Source: Calycina herbarum
Lineage: Eukaryota; Ascomycota; Leotiomycetes; Helotiales; Pezizellaceae
Reading direction: 5' to 3'
Assembly: GCA_001414485.1 (NCBI GenBank)
Contig: LLEY01000218.1
Coordinates: 22,933-86,932 of the forward strand
DNA: 64,000 bases
Shown: positions 10,412-22,844 of the stretch, piece after piece
Layout of the letters: every line of letters starts with the position of its first letter
Position numbering within the stretch: the first letter of the stretch is position 1
Program-made: the position numbers and the translations under genes
The notes under the pieces: model-generated
Database searches by the model: none
What the model was told of the DNA's origin: nothing
Seen by the model: only the letters and a program-made list of their open reading frames with translations

Positions 10412-12299
10412 CTACCGAGAGCTCGATATTCTATGCTTTAATCTGTCGACAGTTTCGTACAACTGTCGTCTCTTGCTTTTGATGTCAGGGTTCTGAAGGA
10501 CAGTTACCCCCAAAGGAGAGCAAGCGACCCGTTTCGCGTCCGATAACTTAGCTATAATACAAGTTAGAAATCTCCCAAAATAAGTGTTTGGCAAGATATA
10601 CGTGCCATGTAACAGACCCTGCAACTTCACTTGGATCTGCGGAAGTGGAATCGAACGATCCGCTAACATAGCAGCTAAATACTTCAAAGGCTTGGAATAA
10701 AAGAGCCCCTGTTCTGGAAGTGGAAGGTCAAAAAGACAAAGTTCGCATACCCAGCTATGAATCGTGTTAAATCTCCCGAGAAGCTCAACGGCAACCTTTG
10801 ACTCGTCTGCAGATCCTTCATATTTCGCTTTGTACCGGAAATCCTCCCAATCGGGGTCAAATTCATCCACCTGTCGCTCCGCGTGTACTTTTAAACCCAT
10901 GGTGTAGCAGTAATATTCTGCCAACTCTGTTTGATATTTTCGGTAGTCCAACACCTCGTTTAAAATATACAATTCGGAAAGTTCGAAGTCAGCTCCTTCA
11001 ATCAGGTCGCGGAAAAGGGGATGGCAGCTGGTGTTGCCACCAAGATTGTTGGGGCCCGGATTCAATGCCATATATCTCGCAGCTTTGAATCTAACAATAT
11101 TGTTCAGAGCTTGGGGACTTCTGGACATGGAGCCCGTCCCTAGACAAGCAGTCTGGGGACTACCGGGTGGATAAAGGATCTGCGAATGCAGAGCTTCTGG
11201 TAGGCTTTCCCACCTCGTCCGATAATCAGAGAGTGGAAGTCCAGTCCTCTTCCCCCAAAATTGGGCCCAAAGGTCGTCTTGTATAGCGCAGGAAAACTCA
11301 TGCTTTTGCCAAATTGAAGGTTGTAGTCTTTTGCATTCTTCGACTATTCCTTGCGTCAAGGCGACCATCGTAGAAGACTCTGTTCCCTCATCATTTTTGA
11401 CGAGTTTTTCGGTAGAGGAATTCTCTGACACCGCGACGATGGAATTGAGTAAGCAGGTCGCGAAGACACTGCCACCCGCTTGCCGTCCGGCGGTCTGGAT
11501 TTCTGGCCAGGAAAGACTCTCTTTTTTGATTCCCGCTGCTGTGAGAATGGTGTAGTTGAACTTTGGTTTCAAATCGAAATGTTGATTTTTGTTCGGCTTC
11601 ATGACCCAGCCACCCGAGTAACAGGACGTGAGGATCAGAGTCGTTTGAACTGCCTTTTGTAACACAGAAGCGAGATGGTCCTCACTCATTAGCCAGGAGC
11701 CTCCTAGACCGCAACCCATAAATACTGAAGAATTTCCAAATAATCCGTGCCCAAAAATCAGCACCAGAACTGGCTGCTTGTTTTGAGCAGCTGCCTGAAC
11801 CTCGGACCTTAGCGTTGAAAGAAATCTCTCAAGGAGATCTTTTCCGTTAAACTTGCGAAAGCCCTCCTTCATTTCATCTTTTGGGAGAAGTGTCTTATCC
11901 ATGACTACTTTCCGATCCCCTTTTATTCCTGTTGGGGGGGCCATGGACATAACGGGTGTGTTTCTGAACAAGCTCGCTGGGCGTGCAGCATGAAAGCCAC
12001 AGCTGATCGGGTAACTCAGCTGTCTGTATATCAGTATTAATGGAAGGGAAAATATGGAACTTGGACATACGTCGGTCGCGGAACATCTGGTAGAACAAGA
12101 AAAAATCAGAAAAAAACCATCCATCCTTGTGCGGGGCCGCAACATTCTCTGGTATGCCGCAGACGGCAACAATTCTGGTATTCTTCTGAACGTCTGGCGG
12201 ACACTTTGTGGCGAATTCGACGCCCTGAATCCCTCCGTAAGGACCTGTATCTCTGCCGTATCCTCCATAGGAAACGGGCTGCGCCGAGTTTGATGACAT
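10412..12299 (-). pseudogene. caspase-fold-like (clan CD) protein gene with a frame break
   Basis: Start ATG at 12299 and exon 1 to 12071; intron 12070-12020 (GTATGT...GACAG); then coding to 10412, about 600 aa in all. The N-terminus contains IVAVCGIPENV and DGWFFSDFFLFYQMF. The catalytic-type dyad is seen as VLVLIFGHG (His) and LILTSCYSGG (Cys), the layout of caspase/clan CD peptidases, in a large fungal family without assigned function. The frame changes by +1 at a run of seven C (plus-strand G run 11934-11940): sequence before it (PDQLWLSCCTPSELVQKHTRYVHG) and after it (DRKVVMDKTLL) both look conserved, so both frames were once one. This is either an assembly homopolymer error or a real frameshift. 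A 696-codon frame read from 12502 is open only by chance upstream of the break. Confidence 0.65.
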
Positions 12300-13942
12300 T
12301 TTCGTTGATCGGAAAGTGTACGAGGAAGATTGGCGGGTCTGCTGTGAAGAGGTTGCGAAGATGTTGTGTTATGATAATGTGTTGGTGGAGAAATAGTTAT
12401 GAAGAGGGGAGATGGCTCTCTTAAATAATCAAAATTAGCAGCTTGGTGTGATTCACATCTTGGTACAATTGGCATAACGTAGTTCATTAATACCTGAATC
12501 ATCCTTCTTTAGATCACACGTGCTAGTTTTATGAGCGCAGATTCACCACACTAAGTTTCCACTAGAGCCCACACTTGATGATTCACATCACTTCACACAA
12601 ACATTCATAGGTCACTAAATCAAATGAAAAATACACTAAGTTTGCAGCTTGGGAGTAACTTTTGTAAGTGCATACACTAGGCCCACCTAGCGCAAAAACT
12701 ATCAGCCAGAAAATATAACTTTTTAGAACTGTCTCATAAGTTACTGCCCCATCTTGGAATTTAACTAGACACGTGTCTTGCGTTGTTGTGCACGTTTTCC
12801 CAGACTTTCAGACGCCCAGGCTTTCTGCAATTTGCAACCTGTGCCTTGGTTGTACTGTGAAACATATGCCGGTTGTAATTGTATGTTACCACATAAATCA
12901 AATTAGATACTCTGTATGTTCCATCTTCCAAGTTTGCTGTTCTCCAGTCAATCTCAAGCAATTGGCTTTACCTAAAAATTCTGAGTAACATCGTGTCCAA
13001 ATGCCAATCTCCAACCACGCGCGTTCTTTAGAAATTACTCTTCTTGGTAGCAAGTGCAGGATTCTCACCCAATAGCTTCCGGCTTGGTGGAAAGCTTATT
13101 GTCCGACAAGCTTCAGCCAACGCAGGCACCATGTAACAGTAAGCGGCATGCTTTTCACCGAAGGAGTCTAGTAGTACGCATATATCCCCTCATTTTGTAC
13201 CCCGACAATGCGGTTTGCATCGACGGTCATCTCCAACCTTGCCTAGTACGTGATGTTCTCAGTCTATGAAACAGTGCTCTCCTTGCTCACAGCACACGTA
13301 AGAATCCCGAGCTTTGCTCTGAGTACACCCCTTCCATCCATTACCCTAGAAACTTAACACAATCTCAACTATTGTGCAAAAGCATCTAGGAGAATGGAGA
13401 AATCAGTTTCCCCATTCTTCTAAACCTTCTCAGAGAATAAATCTCGTTTTCCTAGACCCTTTCGCACAATATTTGCGAAAACAGGTGTACTCGGAGCAAA
13501 GCCTATGTTTCTTACCAGAGTTTTTCTCATACAAAGCGCAAGTTTTCCATTAGACGAGTAAAATCATTTCTGTCACTTGTGTACTAGCAATCTTACAAAG
13601 TTGGTAGGACGTAAGCATCCTCTGTTCAACCATTTCATGCAGCTTATTTGTGCAACTTGCCTATAACGGTGTCCTCTGCATGCCAACTTTAGGCTCATAT
13701 GTTCCTGCTCAAACTGAGCCAAGCGGATGGAGCTGAACACATAAAATAACAGTACTGTTGTTTCGATCCCGGATTTAGCAACCTCTGTGCCTCGTGTTAC
13801 ACAAAATTTATCCCATCTCAGGGGAACTAATTTTAGAAAATTGAAAAACTGAAAGTACTTTATATCAAGACAAGTGATTTACATCTCTCAACAAGACACT
13901 TGCCGACCACCGTCAACCCAAGAATAATATCTCTAGACGAAA
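12300..13942. other. intergenic, no gene seen
   Basis: About 1.6 kb with only short chance frames. It forms the shared upstream region of the caspase-like gene (-) and the permease at 13943 (+). Several CACTAAGTTT and GATTCACAT motifs recur between 12540 and 12650, but no repeat element could be delimited. Confidence 0.6.
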
Positions 13943-16240
13943 ATGGCTTCTAGCATTGAGATTGAGATGAGTTCAATAGACGCTGAAGGTCTCCGTAATC
14001 GTTCGGATCGTCGACAAATCTTGGAGCAAAATGTCAAAGATGCAGATACTTTGGCGTTAGCAAGAGCGGGAAAGAAACAGATCCTTGCTGTGAGTGCTTC
14101 TCTAAAGCTTATTGCCCATATTGGTCTAATGGAGAAAGCGCCGCTTTGGATTTGTCAGTGTTGTCGGCTTTGCCTGCACCTTGATGAACACGTGGGAAGG
14201 CGTATTAACGTGAGTTGAAAGTCCCGAGGTTTATTCTATGCTAACACTTTCAGTACATTTTTGCTGGGATATCAAAAGTACGTCAAGCCAATTGAAACAA
14301 CGTCCAGGATTTAATCGATTAACATTTCAATAGTGGTGGACCCGCTGGACTTCTTTATGGTTTCTTGGTAGCTTGGGTTGGGACTCTCTGCGTTTTCACC
14401 AGCTTGGGCGAGCTAAATTCTATGACCCCGTAGGTAACAGGGACACCGTTCTCCCACTTCCTTTCTCATGAATCACCCCTGAATCATTCTCGATTCCTAG
14501 CATTTATCCTGTGTTGAATCCCGAGACATTTTTTGATAGGCAATACTGACTCCCCCATTTTCTAGAACCGCGGGAGGTCAGTACCATTATGTGCACGTGC
14601 TTGCTCCTCCAAGTTCCAGAAAGCTCTTAAGCTACATCACTGGTAAGATTATATCCACCAAAACGATACATCGAAATACTAACCGACTATAGGATGGCTA
14701 ACAGTTTCTGGCTGGATTTCTGCAATGGCTGCAGCCTCGTTCTTTGCTTCAAGTCTAATCCAAGGCCTGATAATTTTGTGCAACCCATCTTATGTTGCTC
14801 AAGGTTGGCATGGAACATTTTTATACTGGGCAGTGATTTTCCTAGCTTTGAGCGTTAACACGATTTTCAGCAAACTTCTGCCAGCATTTGAAGTAACGTT
14901 CTTGATTCTCCATTGTCTGGGTGTCTTTGCAGTACTTATCCCACTAGTGAGATTAGCCCCTCACACTGAGTCAAATCAGATCTGGTGGGTATTCTCCGAG
15001 TTCTTTTTTCCTCTCCTGGGTTGTTTCATCAGATGTTTTTCTAGATTTGGCAATACTGACTTTGAGATTTTCCGCAGGGGAACCTTTATGAATAGTGGTT
15101 GGAGTAGCATGTCTTTGGCTTTCTTCGTCGGCCTTGAGGGTGTTGTTGCCCCTTTTGTAGGCACAGATGGTGCTATACATGTGAGTCTCCACTTTCATCC
15201 ATCGGCCACCAGAATTATACTAAATAAGAATAAGATGTCAGAGGAGATCAAAGGCGCTGCGAAAACTGTTCCAAGAGCAATGATTTACTCAATCATGATA
15301 AATGGCTTCCTCGGTGGTGGTATTCTCCTTGCTACACTTTACTGTGCTGGCGATCTTCAAGCGGCGGCGGATTCGCCAACGGGGTACCCTTTTATCGCTA
15401 TTTTCGCCAGTGGTGTCAAGTCAACCGCGGGTGCAACGGTCATGGTATGTTACTTTCCCCTTGGTTCCCCTCCTCGAACTCCTATTCTTAGGTCGGGCGC
15501 AGGTTTTATTCTTACTCACTGCTCCCGGCTCCCGAGTGAACAAGAAAAACGTATGCTAATTTGTTGCAGGTTTCTATCACCGTGATAATGGCATGGAGCA
15601 ATTCAATCGGTGCCTTGGCATCAGCAAGTCGTATGATGTGGTCCTTTGCTCGTGATAATGGACTTCCGTTCCCACATGTCTTATCAAAGGTAATATGCTT
15701 CCCATCAATGCTTACTCTCTTCCCTGACATTCAAACTAGGTACAAACCAGTTCAGCACTTCCGGTAGCCGCGATTATGGTTGTAACGACAAGCGCAATGC
15801 TCCTAGGACTCATCAATATCGGATCGACAGCTGTGTTCAACGATGTTGTTTCGCTGGCTCTAGAGGGATTGTTTTCATCTTACTTTGTTGCTCTCATCTT
15901 GCTCCTCTGGCGTCGCATTCGAGGTGATATTATTGATGAAGCCGATTCTCTCGAAATCATGGAAGCCGAATCTATGCAAACGGAAAAGCAACTTCGATGG
16001 GGTCCTTGGCGAGTCAAAGGAATTTTCGGGACTCTCATCAACTTCGTCGCCTGCATTTACCTGTTCATCATGATATTCTTTTGCTTTTGGCCAGCGACAT
16101 TGCCTGTCACACCTGTCAACATGAACTATAGCTCTCTAATTTGGGGTTCAGTTGTCCTCACAAGTTTGATTTATTATGCGGTGCGTGCAAGAAAGATCTA
16201 TGAAGGACCTCTTGTGGAGGTTGGTGTTTTTGCAGCGTAA
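13943..16240 (+). CDS. APC-family amino-acid/GABA/choline-type permease
   Basis: Plasma-membrane permease of about 546 aa in ten exons: 13943-14089, 14139-14209, 14254-14277, 14334-14429, 14566-14642, 14693-14984, 15078-15180, 15235-15444, 15570-15689 and 15740-16240. All phases match and the total is an exact codon multiple. Family marks are FGFVSVVGFACTLMNTWEGV (TM1), SLGELNSMTPTAGGQYHYV (the consensus of the amino acid/choline transporter family, TM2-3), GWSSMSLAFFVGLEG, MSEEIKGAAKTVPRAM and the late ASRMMWSFARDNGLP. Twelve helices are expected. This pattern is typical of fungal GABA permeases (GabA/UGA4) and choline transporters (HNM1), and the substrate cannot be decided here. Exon 3 is only 24 nt. 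The number of introns is high but usual for this family in leotiomycetes. Confidence 0.9.
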
Positions 16241-17412
16241 AAAGATCCTGCTGTACCTGTACAATTATATTGAATGGTCATTAATTTGTTAAGGAATTTG
16301 TTCCCCCCCCCCTTTTTTTTTATCGTCGCTTAGATCGACCTTGCCTCGTGATTTAGCCAATTGTGAACCATATCATTGTATTTGGCCAAAATTCTTGTGC
16401 TCGTGGTGCCTCTGATCGGGAATTCTTCTTTAGGGTCGGGTCGGTAGAGTATACTTTGGAGCTCGCCATGACGAGAACAGGAAGCCAACCTCCTCGACCG
16501 CTGATTGACGCTGTCTCCGAACCGGTCTCTGAGAACGCTTTGCGTCTTACTCGACTTTCGCAAATCCTCTCTAGCAACCCAACCACAACTATACGCCCCA
16601 TCGCGAGATGGAGATCACGAAACGCAGAAGCTGGTGGAAGGGAAAGGACAACTGCTGGCATCCGACCCTCGAAACCAATCGCGACGATACACAAGTGGCC
16701 CTTAAAAAGAGAAATACAGATCGTGAGGATCGAGAATATTACCAAGAAAGAGAGGATGGCGAACTCCCAGGGCTGGGTGCGACGCGCTTCTTGATTTCAA
16801 TTGGCTTTGAGGAGGGTTTCCTGCGAGGTTGCACTTTCCGTTTGCACTTTCTGTTCACGATTTTCCTTAAGGGTGTTGCTGCATGTCTAATTATTCGCTC
16901 AAGTGGGTAGAATGATAGGATGAATGAATTGGGTAGCTGGTAATTGTTTGCTTTATTGTGTTTAAACTCGTGCTGATGGGGTCAGCCTGAGGCTACTAAC
17001 GCCCAGTCTCGCTGGATTTGTTTCAATGACTCTACTTCATGGGAAGTGTTGTGTAGATGAAATGGCGATAGGATCTCCACCCCCCTCTGCGGATATGATC
17101 CATTCCTTCTTTGTTTCTCTAGTATATACAGAATCTATCTTCTATGTACAGAAGTCCCAATCTTGTCGAACCAGGAGGCTTTGCAAGTCTGCTATAGCTA
17201 CATGACATTTATGTACAGCGTTGTGGTTTCCAACTGCACTGCGCTAGATGGGGCCGTTAGGAATTTGACTTGTCATCGCTGATGGCTAGTCGAACTCACC
17301 AATGCTATCGACTTATGTGCCTCGCAAGGTTGTTGGTCGGAAGGAAATTGTTGTGAGTCGACGAAGCACTTGGTTTTGCACCGTGTGCATTCGATAAGGC
17401 GACTTCCTCCCT
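16241..17412. other. intergenic between convergent genes
   Basis: The stretch starts with a C10-T8 run near 16304. Between 16353 and 16910 both strands hold overlapping frames of 100-143 codons in a GC-richer patch; none shows a motif, splice-supported continuation or conserved style, so I do not call a gene. The rest is AT-rich 3' flank. Confidence 0.5.
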
Positions 17413-18840
17413 TCAATCCCCGTTCCTCGAATTCCATTCTCGTTTTACGACTCCGACTTGCTCCCCGAGGAAAGAAAACAGCTTATCGGAGACCACAGAT
17501 TGCATGTCCTTGACACTTGATCGCGAAACCACTTCGCGGCAGCACAGCACCAACAATTCCGCTTTCTTAATCTGGATGCCGAGCATCTCCTCCTTTAATC
17601 GCCTTTCGTCCTCCTTGGCTATCTGGTACATCCCCAAAGAAAATCGATTCCCGTCAAAACTCATTTGGTCTTGTGCTGGGGTCGCAGATTCATCCTGTAT
17701 GGCTCGACGACAGAGACGCTCTAGCACAGAGACGATTCGAGCGGCGAGGAGGGAAAGCGATATTGGAATTGATGGATCGGTATTGCTGCATGAGCAACCT
17801 AGGACGTCGGAGCCCAGTTTGAGGGTTTCCTGAAGTTGGGCAAGTGACATGTCGTATGAGTTGTTCGGGCTTTGCGATTTGGGACTTAGAGAAAGATGAG
17901 ATATGATATTCTCATTGCAATGGCATGAACGCTTTGAGCTTGAGTCGGAGGCGGCTTGATTGGGATGAGTGGTACATGACTTGCAGTTCGAACTGTCGCT
18001 CTTGTTTTGTCTTGGTTGTCGCTGTGGTTGTGGATGATTAAAATAATTCTCGTTTTCGATAGAAGGCACAAGGTTGTCAGTCTCGCGTCGGCTAGTGCTG
18101 AAGGCTGCAAAATCTGGCTCTGACACAGGACTTTGAGAGTATATGGAGCTAGGCTTGAAGCATTGGGATGTATCATCCTCCGGGAAGGCATACTCATGGT
18201 CGATATTCAGGTCCGGATTCTCGAGGTCGAACATGGACGGGCAGCTTGAGGTTTTTGGTGAAACTTCAGGAGTTGGCAACATGTTTTGCATGAACATATT
18301 GTCGAATGCCCAATCTTTCAGTTGTTGTTTGAGATAATCCGGGAGGTCAGGACAAGGATCTGGTGATGATGGATACTGATCTTGGGTCGATTCTAATGAT
18401 TCTGAGCAAGGCGAATCTGGGAAATCCAAAGACGCGGGAGAGTCGAGGAAGTCCATTGACATTGCAATTGGTGGTGTTGGAAGGCCCGTGGTGACGTTCG
18501 AGGGGGAGTTGAGAAGTTCCATGTTTATGACTGAACTAGATTGTGCATCATGTCCCTTCGAGTGACGGATTGATTTCGTGTCTAGAGTCTCGCCTTCCAC
18601 GGGGGTGTTTGCCATTTCCATCTCAGCATTCTTTCTCATCGCCTGATAGCTCTCTGCGCTTCTCTTTCCAGATCTTCTCGAGATACCATAAACACATGGC
18701 ACATCGTGTTTAGTGCATCTCGCGCAAGAAGGCTTCGACTGTGTGCAACGGACTTTGGCCGAACTGCAAGCGTCACACGAAGCTCTTAGCTTTGGCGCTT
18801 TCCGCAAGTGATTGCGGCTCCGACTAACTGGTTCTGACAT
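17413..18840 (-). CDS. Zn2Cys6 transcription factor, AflR-like
   Basis: Intronless gene for a 475-aa nuclear DNA-binding regulator. The Zn2Cys6 cluster lies at residues 21-49, with CDACSSAKVRCTQSKPSCARC and a sixth Cys in VPCVYG. It is followed directly by the basic linker ISRRSGKR, the exact context of AflR-type regulators of secondary-metabolite clusters. A Ser/Pro/Asp-rich middle (about 70-270) is typical of an activation region. A C-terminal half with CSCSNTDPSIPISLSLLAARIVSVLERLCRRAI matches the AflR C-terminal domain layout. No polyketide or peptide synthase lies in the window, so its target cluster is not evident. Its nearest small-molecule-type locus is the UstYa block about 10 kb away. 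Confidence 0.9.
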   Translation of the reverse strand: MSEPVSRSRNHLRKAPKLRASCDACSSAKVRCTQSKPSCARCTKHDVPCVYGISRRSGKRSAESYQAMRKNAEMEMANTPVEGETLDTKSIRHSKGHDAQSSSVINMELLNSPSNVTTGLPTPPIAMSMDFLDSPASLDFPDSPCSESLESTQDQYPSSPDPCPDLPDYLKQQLKDWAFDNMFMQNMLPTPEVSPKTSSCPSMFDLENPDLNIDHEYAFPEDDTSQCFKPSSIYSQSPVSEPDFAAFSTSRRETDNLVPSIENENYFNHPQPQRQPRQNKSDSSNCKSCTTHPNQAASDSSSKRSCHCNENIISHLSLSPKSQSPNNSYDMSLAQLQETLKLGSDVLGCSCSNTDPSIPISLSLLAARIVSVLERLCRRAIQDESATPAQDQMSFDGNRFSLGMYQIAKEDERRLKEEMLGIQIKKAELLVLCCREVVSRSSVKDMQSVVSDKLFSFLGEQVGVVKREWNSRNGD

Positions 18841-21800
18841 GACGGATGGGTCTGAGGTGTAAGAAGAAAGCGTTATCTTCTATACTGTGTTCTGACGGAG
18901 CAGCGCGACAAATTTCACATTCCAGTGCTGTTGTAGAATTATTTTCCCGACGACCCAGAAAAACACATGCGATTGCAGGACAGGAAATATTTATCCAAAA
19001 GGCCGAAAACCCTCGGACGGACATAGCTCAGCTCGCGTGGTGGGCCTGACATGTAGATAGCATCATGACGAGCGACCGACGGCATTGACATCCCTGTCAT
19101 GGGCGCCCGCCCGGGAGGTGGTAGCGGGTTGATCTCTTGCGGATCTCCGTACCCAGAACGGGATTGTTATATGTGTAAGGTGTGTATGAATTGCTGGGCG
19201 AAGAGCTCGTTTTTGCAGCGGAGGAGTTGGGGAAGACCGTAAGCTGATGATGGTTCAGCCATTAGACCCACCGGTCCGTACCTACTTGGCGGCCCGCTGG
19301 TTGGCCTGCGCCGCTAGAGGGCGGATTCTCCACATCAAGTAGGTAGACTACAAGCTACCCATTTTGGCAGGTAACGACATGTAAGGGTCCAATTTGAAAG
19401 TTATCAATCTGATAAAAGCATCTCAAGTGAGTTTATCCTTCTTGGAAAGATAGCACTCTTTTTCTTTTCTTTTTTTGGATGAAAGCACGTGGGCGACAAT
19501 TTCCACTTTTCTCCGATTCTGATGCCTTTTTACGAAGTAGTGACCATCATTGCTCCTTGAGTGACAACTCACATCGCAAGGCACACAAGCATTATGCATG
19601 TCTCTCACTACTTTTTAAGACGAAGACTGATCGCTACTCATGATCGACACAAAACATTTCTGCAGCGGGACGACACCATTTTCTTTCCATCTTCTCTACG
19701 ATCTCATGCCCGTACTCGAATATACCGACTCACGCCGACTGCATTGTTCGGGATAGGCCAACTCAAGATTCGGGTAAATCTCCCGATCCGTTATATGTTC
19801 TGCATCTCACTACACGTGGAGTGATCCCTACAAGATCTGCATTCACGAGAGAAATATACAAATGTACTTGTTTGGTTTATTTCATGTATTATCGACCTAA
19901 AGCCTACAGTAACAGAGATAAATTGCAATGGGAAAGTTCCTCGTCCAACTCGAATCTTTCGGAAAGTTTTCCACGTTATCCAAACGTGGAATTGACTTGA
20001 TTTTGGGTTTGGGGGACTTATTGGTGCCATCTTTTTGGTTCCCGGTACAAAGTCTTTCTTATTTTTGGTAATCAGGAGGAAGCTTATGAGGCTTCTGCCA
20101 TGTTGTCATGTTTTCTTACAATACACTATCCATACGGAGTCGTATATCGTGTCTGCCTCCGATTTTGCTAGATCTATCAAGCTGATAGTCAAACCTCACA
20201 ATTAGGTACGATGATAGCTTTATTCTATTTCTAAGGGTTCTAATTCTTCTTTTGCTCTGATTTTCACTCCTCGGCAGCATCATACGTCCTCTTTTCAATA
20301 AGCGCTCAAGTCAATGTAGAGCACAAAACGCAAGTATTCAACACTTCTATGCATTTCCTTCCATTCACAAACTACACGGAAAGATGATTTCTTAAATCCG
20401 TGACGGAGCTGATGAGGAGGCGGTGTGAAATATCGGAGTTCCTGTGATTATTTTGAAATCCTGAGGTTGAAGTAAGCAGCAAAGTTACGGAGTAAGCATT
20501 GTACCACATTTGATTCTCTACCCGAGAAAGATTTCTCAGCCTCTTACTTTATTTCTTGTCCTACATATATCCCCAAGAAATGATTTAAAGAGCTGCGGTG
20601 GAGTGGAGGAGTTTTGTTTAGCTGTCGAGATGTTTTCTGCATTTATTTCGTAGGGAGAGTTTAGTTCCATATAGTTGTGAACTTGCACTCAGTTGACTTC
20701 AAGTCCTTTTGGAGGAGATTCAGGAGAATTATATCGAAGTAAAAATACGGAACACCATTTCTTCCGTCGACTCCGAGTGGCTTTCTTGAAGGCACACTTA
20801 TGTGAGAATCTGCCTCTGACGTAAGATGGCAGTTTTCCACCATGTGGAAGAGTTACCAAGCGGGAGCCGAACGTTTAAAACTTCCTCAGAACCAGAAGAT
20901 CGAGGGTTAATTTTCCGCATCTTTAAGTTGGCAATGTATAGGGCTGAGAGAGATCGCCAAGACTACGGACGCTAATCTATTTTTAGCCAAGTGTTTTCCT
21001 ACAAGTATCTCGTCAAGATTTTCGTTTGAGTAACTTCACTCATTTGTTTTAATTCTCTCAACTTTGTTGGAGGAATTAAATGAATGAATGAACTTCGGCC
21101 TATCTAAATCTCAAATTAATCGTCCTAACCTTGGTCGTCGATTTTAATTCTGTTAATCTGGTCGAATAATTGAGGTTAGCAAATGAAGTTCGGCGCATAT
21201 GTTCATTTGTTTCCTTTAGGATTCCAACTTTCGTGTTGCTACACCATATTTGTTCTTTCGTTCTCTCAAGTTTGAGAATGCAATAACAAGTCATCCTTAA
21301 CAAAACAACAACCGAAAGACCCATCCTGAACCGCCAACACCTGGATCAATTGAATAAATACTCAGCTTTTGTAGTTCTTTTTCAACCCCCGTTTTCCGTT
21401 ATCGTAAAATGAGAAGAGCACATGCTGTCACATATCAGTTTTTTGAAAGCTCACCAGCCACACTACACTTCATGCGCCACACGATAGTTCCACTTTCAAA
21501 ATGTTTCAACAACACCACAAGATTAAAATCGCAAGCATCACGATAAGAACCCCACGACGCTCGTTCCAAAGTCTAGAATCATGGATCCCTAAATCGAACC
21601 ATCCTTATCTATCTATATCTATAAAATTCCTTATCGAAGAAGAAATATCCCGCTTCCAAAGGGATAAATACAACGACTCACCCAGATTTCTCCGTGGCAG
21701 CTTGGTGTTGACTTTCCAGCCAAAAGAAGACTGGTCACACACAAGTGATCAGGCCAGCAAGGCTGCATTTGCGCTGGTCCATAATGCCCATATCTCACGG

Positions 21801-22844
21801 TATGTACCTTTCTGCTCCCCTTATCTCGGTCGTTATCTTTTCGCCTCCTTTGTTTTTTGATAAGAACATGACGATGTTTTCTCCGGTTTCTCCGCAATCT
21901 CTTCCGAGCGGCAAGATGGAGATCCCCAGTGAGACTACCGCCTCCGATGAAGCGTTGTGAGACTTTTGGGCTTCATCGCCTCTTCGCCATTGTTTTCGAG
22001 TTCTTGGTCTGGCCGCTGTTATGCCCTGACTTTGACTCTTATCAGTTACCCCCCTGGTGGAGCGTGGGGTGCGACGAATGTGGACGAATGAAAGCTCTTC
22101 AATCCATCCCGGATGTTGTGTTTGGCTGGGGAATGTTTATGATGTTACCGTACCACCCTGACGAGCACAAACATATTCGTTTGTAGTACTGCTTCTTATT
22201 TAATACAGTCCAGGACTCGACCAAATGAGTGTTTGCTGTCGAGTTTCTGGCTGGCTATACAAACTTTCGCCGTCTTTTTTCGTTGTCTTATCATATCAAG
22301 CTCTCTTCGCGTTGCGAACTTGCCCTGGAATTGCTACTGTTCTTGTCCTGCCCTTTCAGCTGGTACGTCCAGGATGCCAAATGAATGGGCCTTTTGCTTT
22401 TTGTTTGTGTTTTCATTTGCCAATTCAAACTCCTTTGGACCCTCTTCAGCGACCATCAGATCTCCGTGGAAGAGGGCGTGGCTCCATCTTTATACTTGAA
22501 CGCAAAATATCCATCTCCCAATTTGCCGGGATTGGTGTAGGGTCCGTGGTGCCCCAGCATTGACCCGCGAGGCTTGCATGAGACATTGCGAATCTGGGGC
22601 CGTGGAGAAGTAAATCTCACGCTTTCCAAGAGATAAGGATGTCAATCGATGAGTTCCAAGGAGATCTTCAATATCTATACCAATACTTCTTTCAAAGCCG
22701 CCAATACTGATGTTATATATGAGGTAGGCATTTCGGCATCTATTTTTTTCTCGACAGCCCAGATTCATCTCGACATTCGACACTTGATCTGATCCCGACT
22801 CGAACTTAATTGGCTGCACGCAAACACTTCACGATCACTCAAAG
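18841..22844. promoter_or_regulatory. 4-kb gene-free region, upstream of nitrate transporter
   Basis: No coding exon could be supported. The region contains two copies of CTCCGTGG (21690-21697 and 22463-22470), which fit the NirA nitrate-regulator consensus CTCCGHGG, and several GATA sites (GATAAG near 21858 and 22629; TTATC near 21834, 22038 and 22287) suited to the AreA/NIT2 nitrogen regulator. The proximal NirA-like site is about 375 bp before the nitrate transporter start. Many short frames in the region look random. Confidence 0.5.

Noticed and set aside
12071..12502. Upstream extension of the long 696-codon frame as the real N-terminus of the caspase-like protein
   Set aside because: The other frame starting at 12299 has the family-like sequence and an intron; the upstream part of the long frame looks random.
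16353..16910. Overlapping frames of up to 143 codons on both strands
   Set aside because: No recognisable motif, and overlapping frames on both strands in a GC-richer patch are expected by chance.
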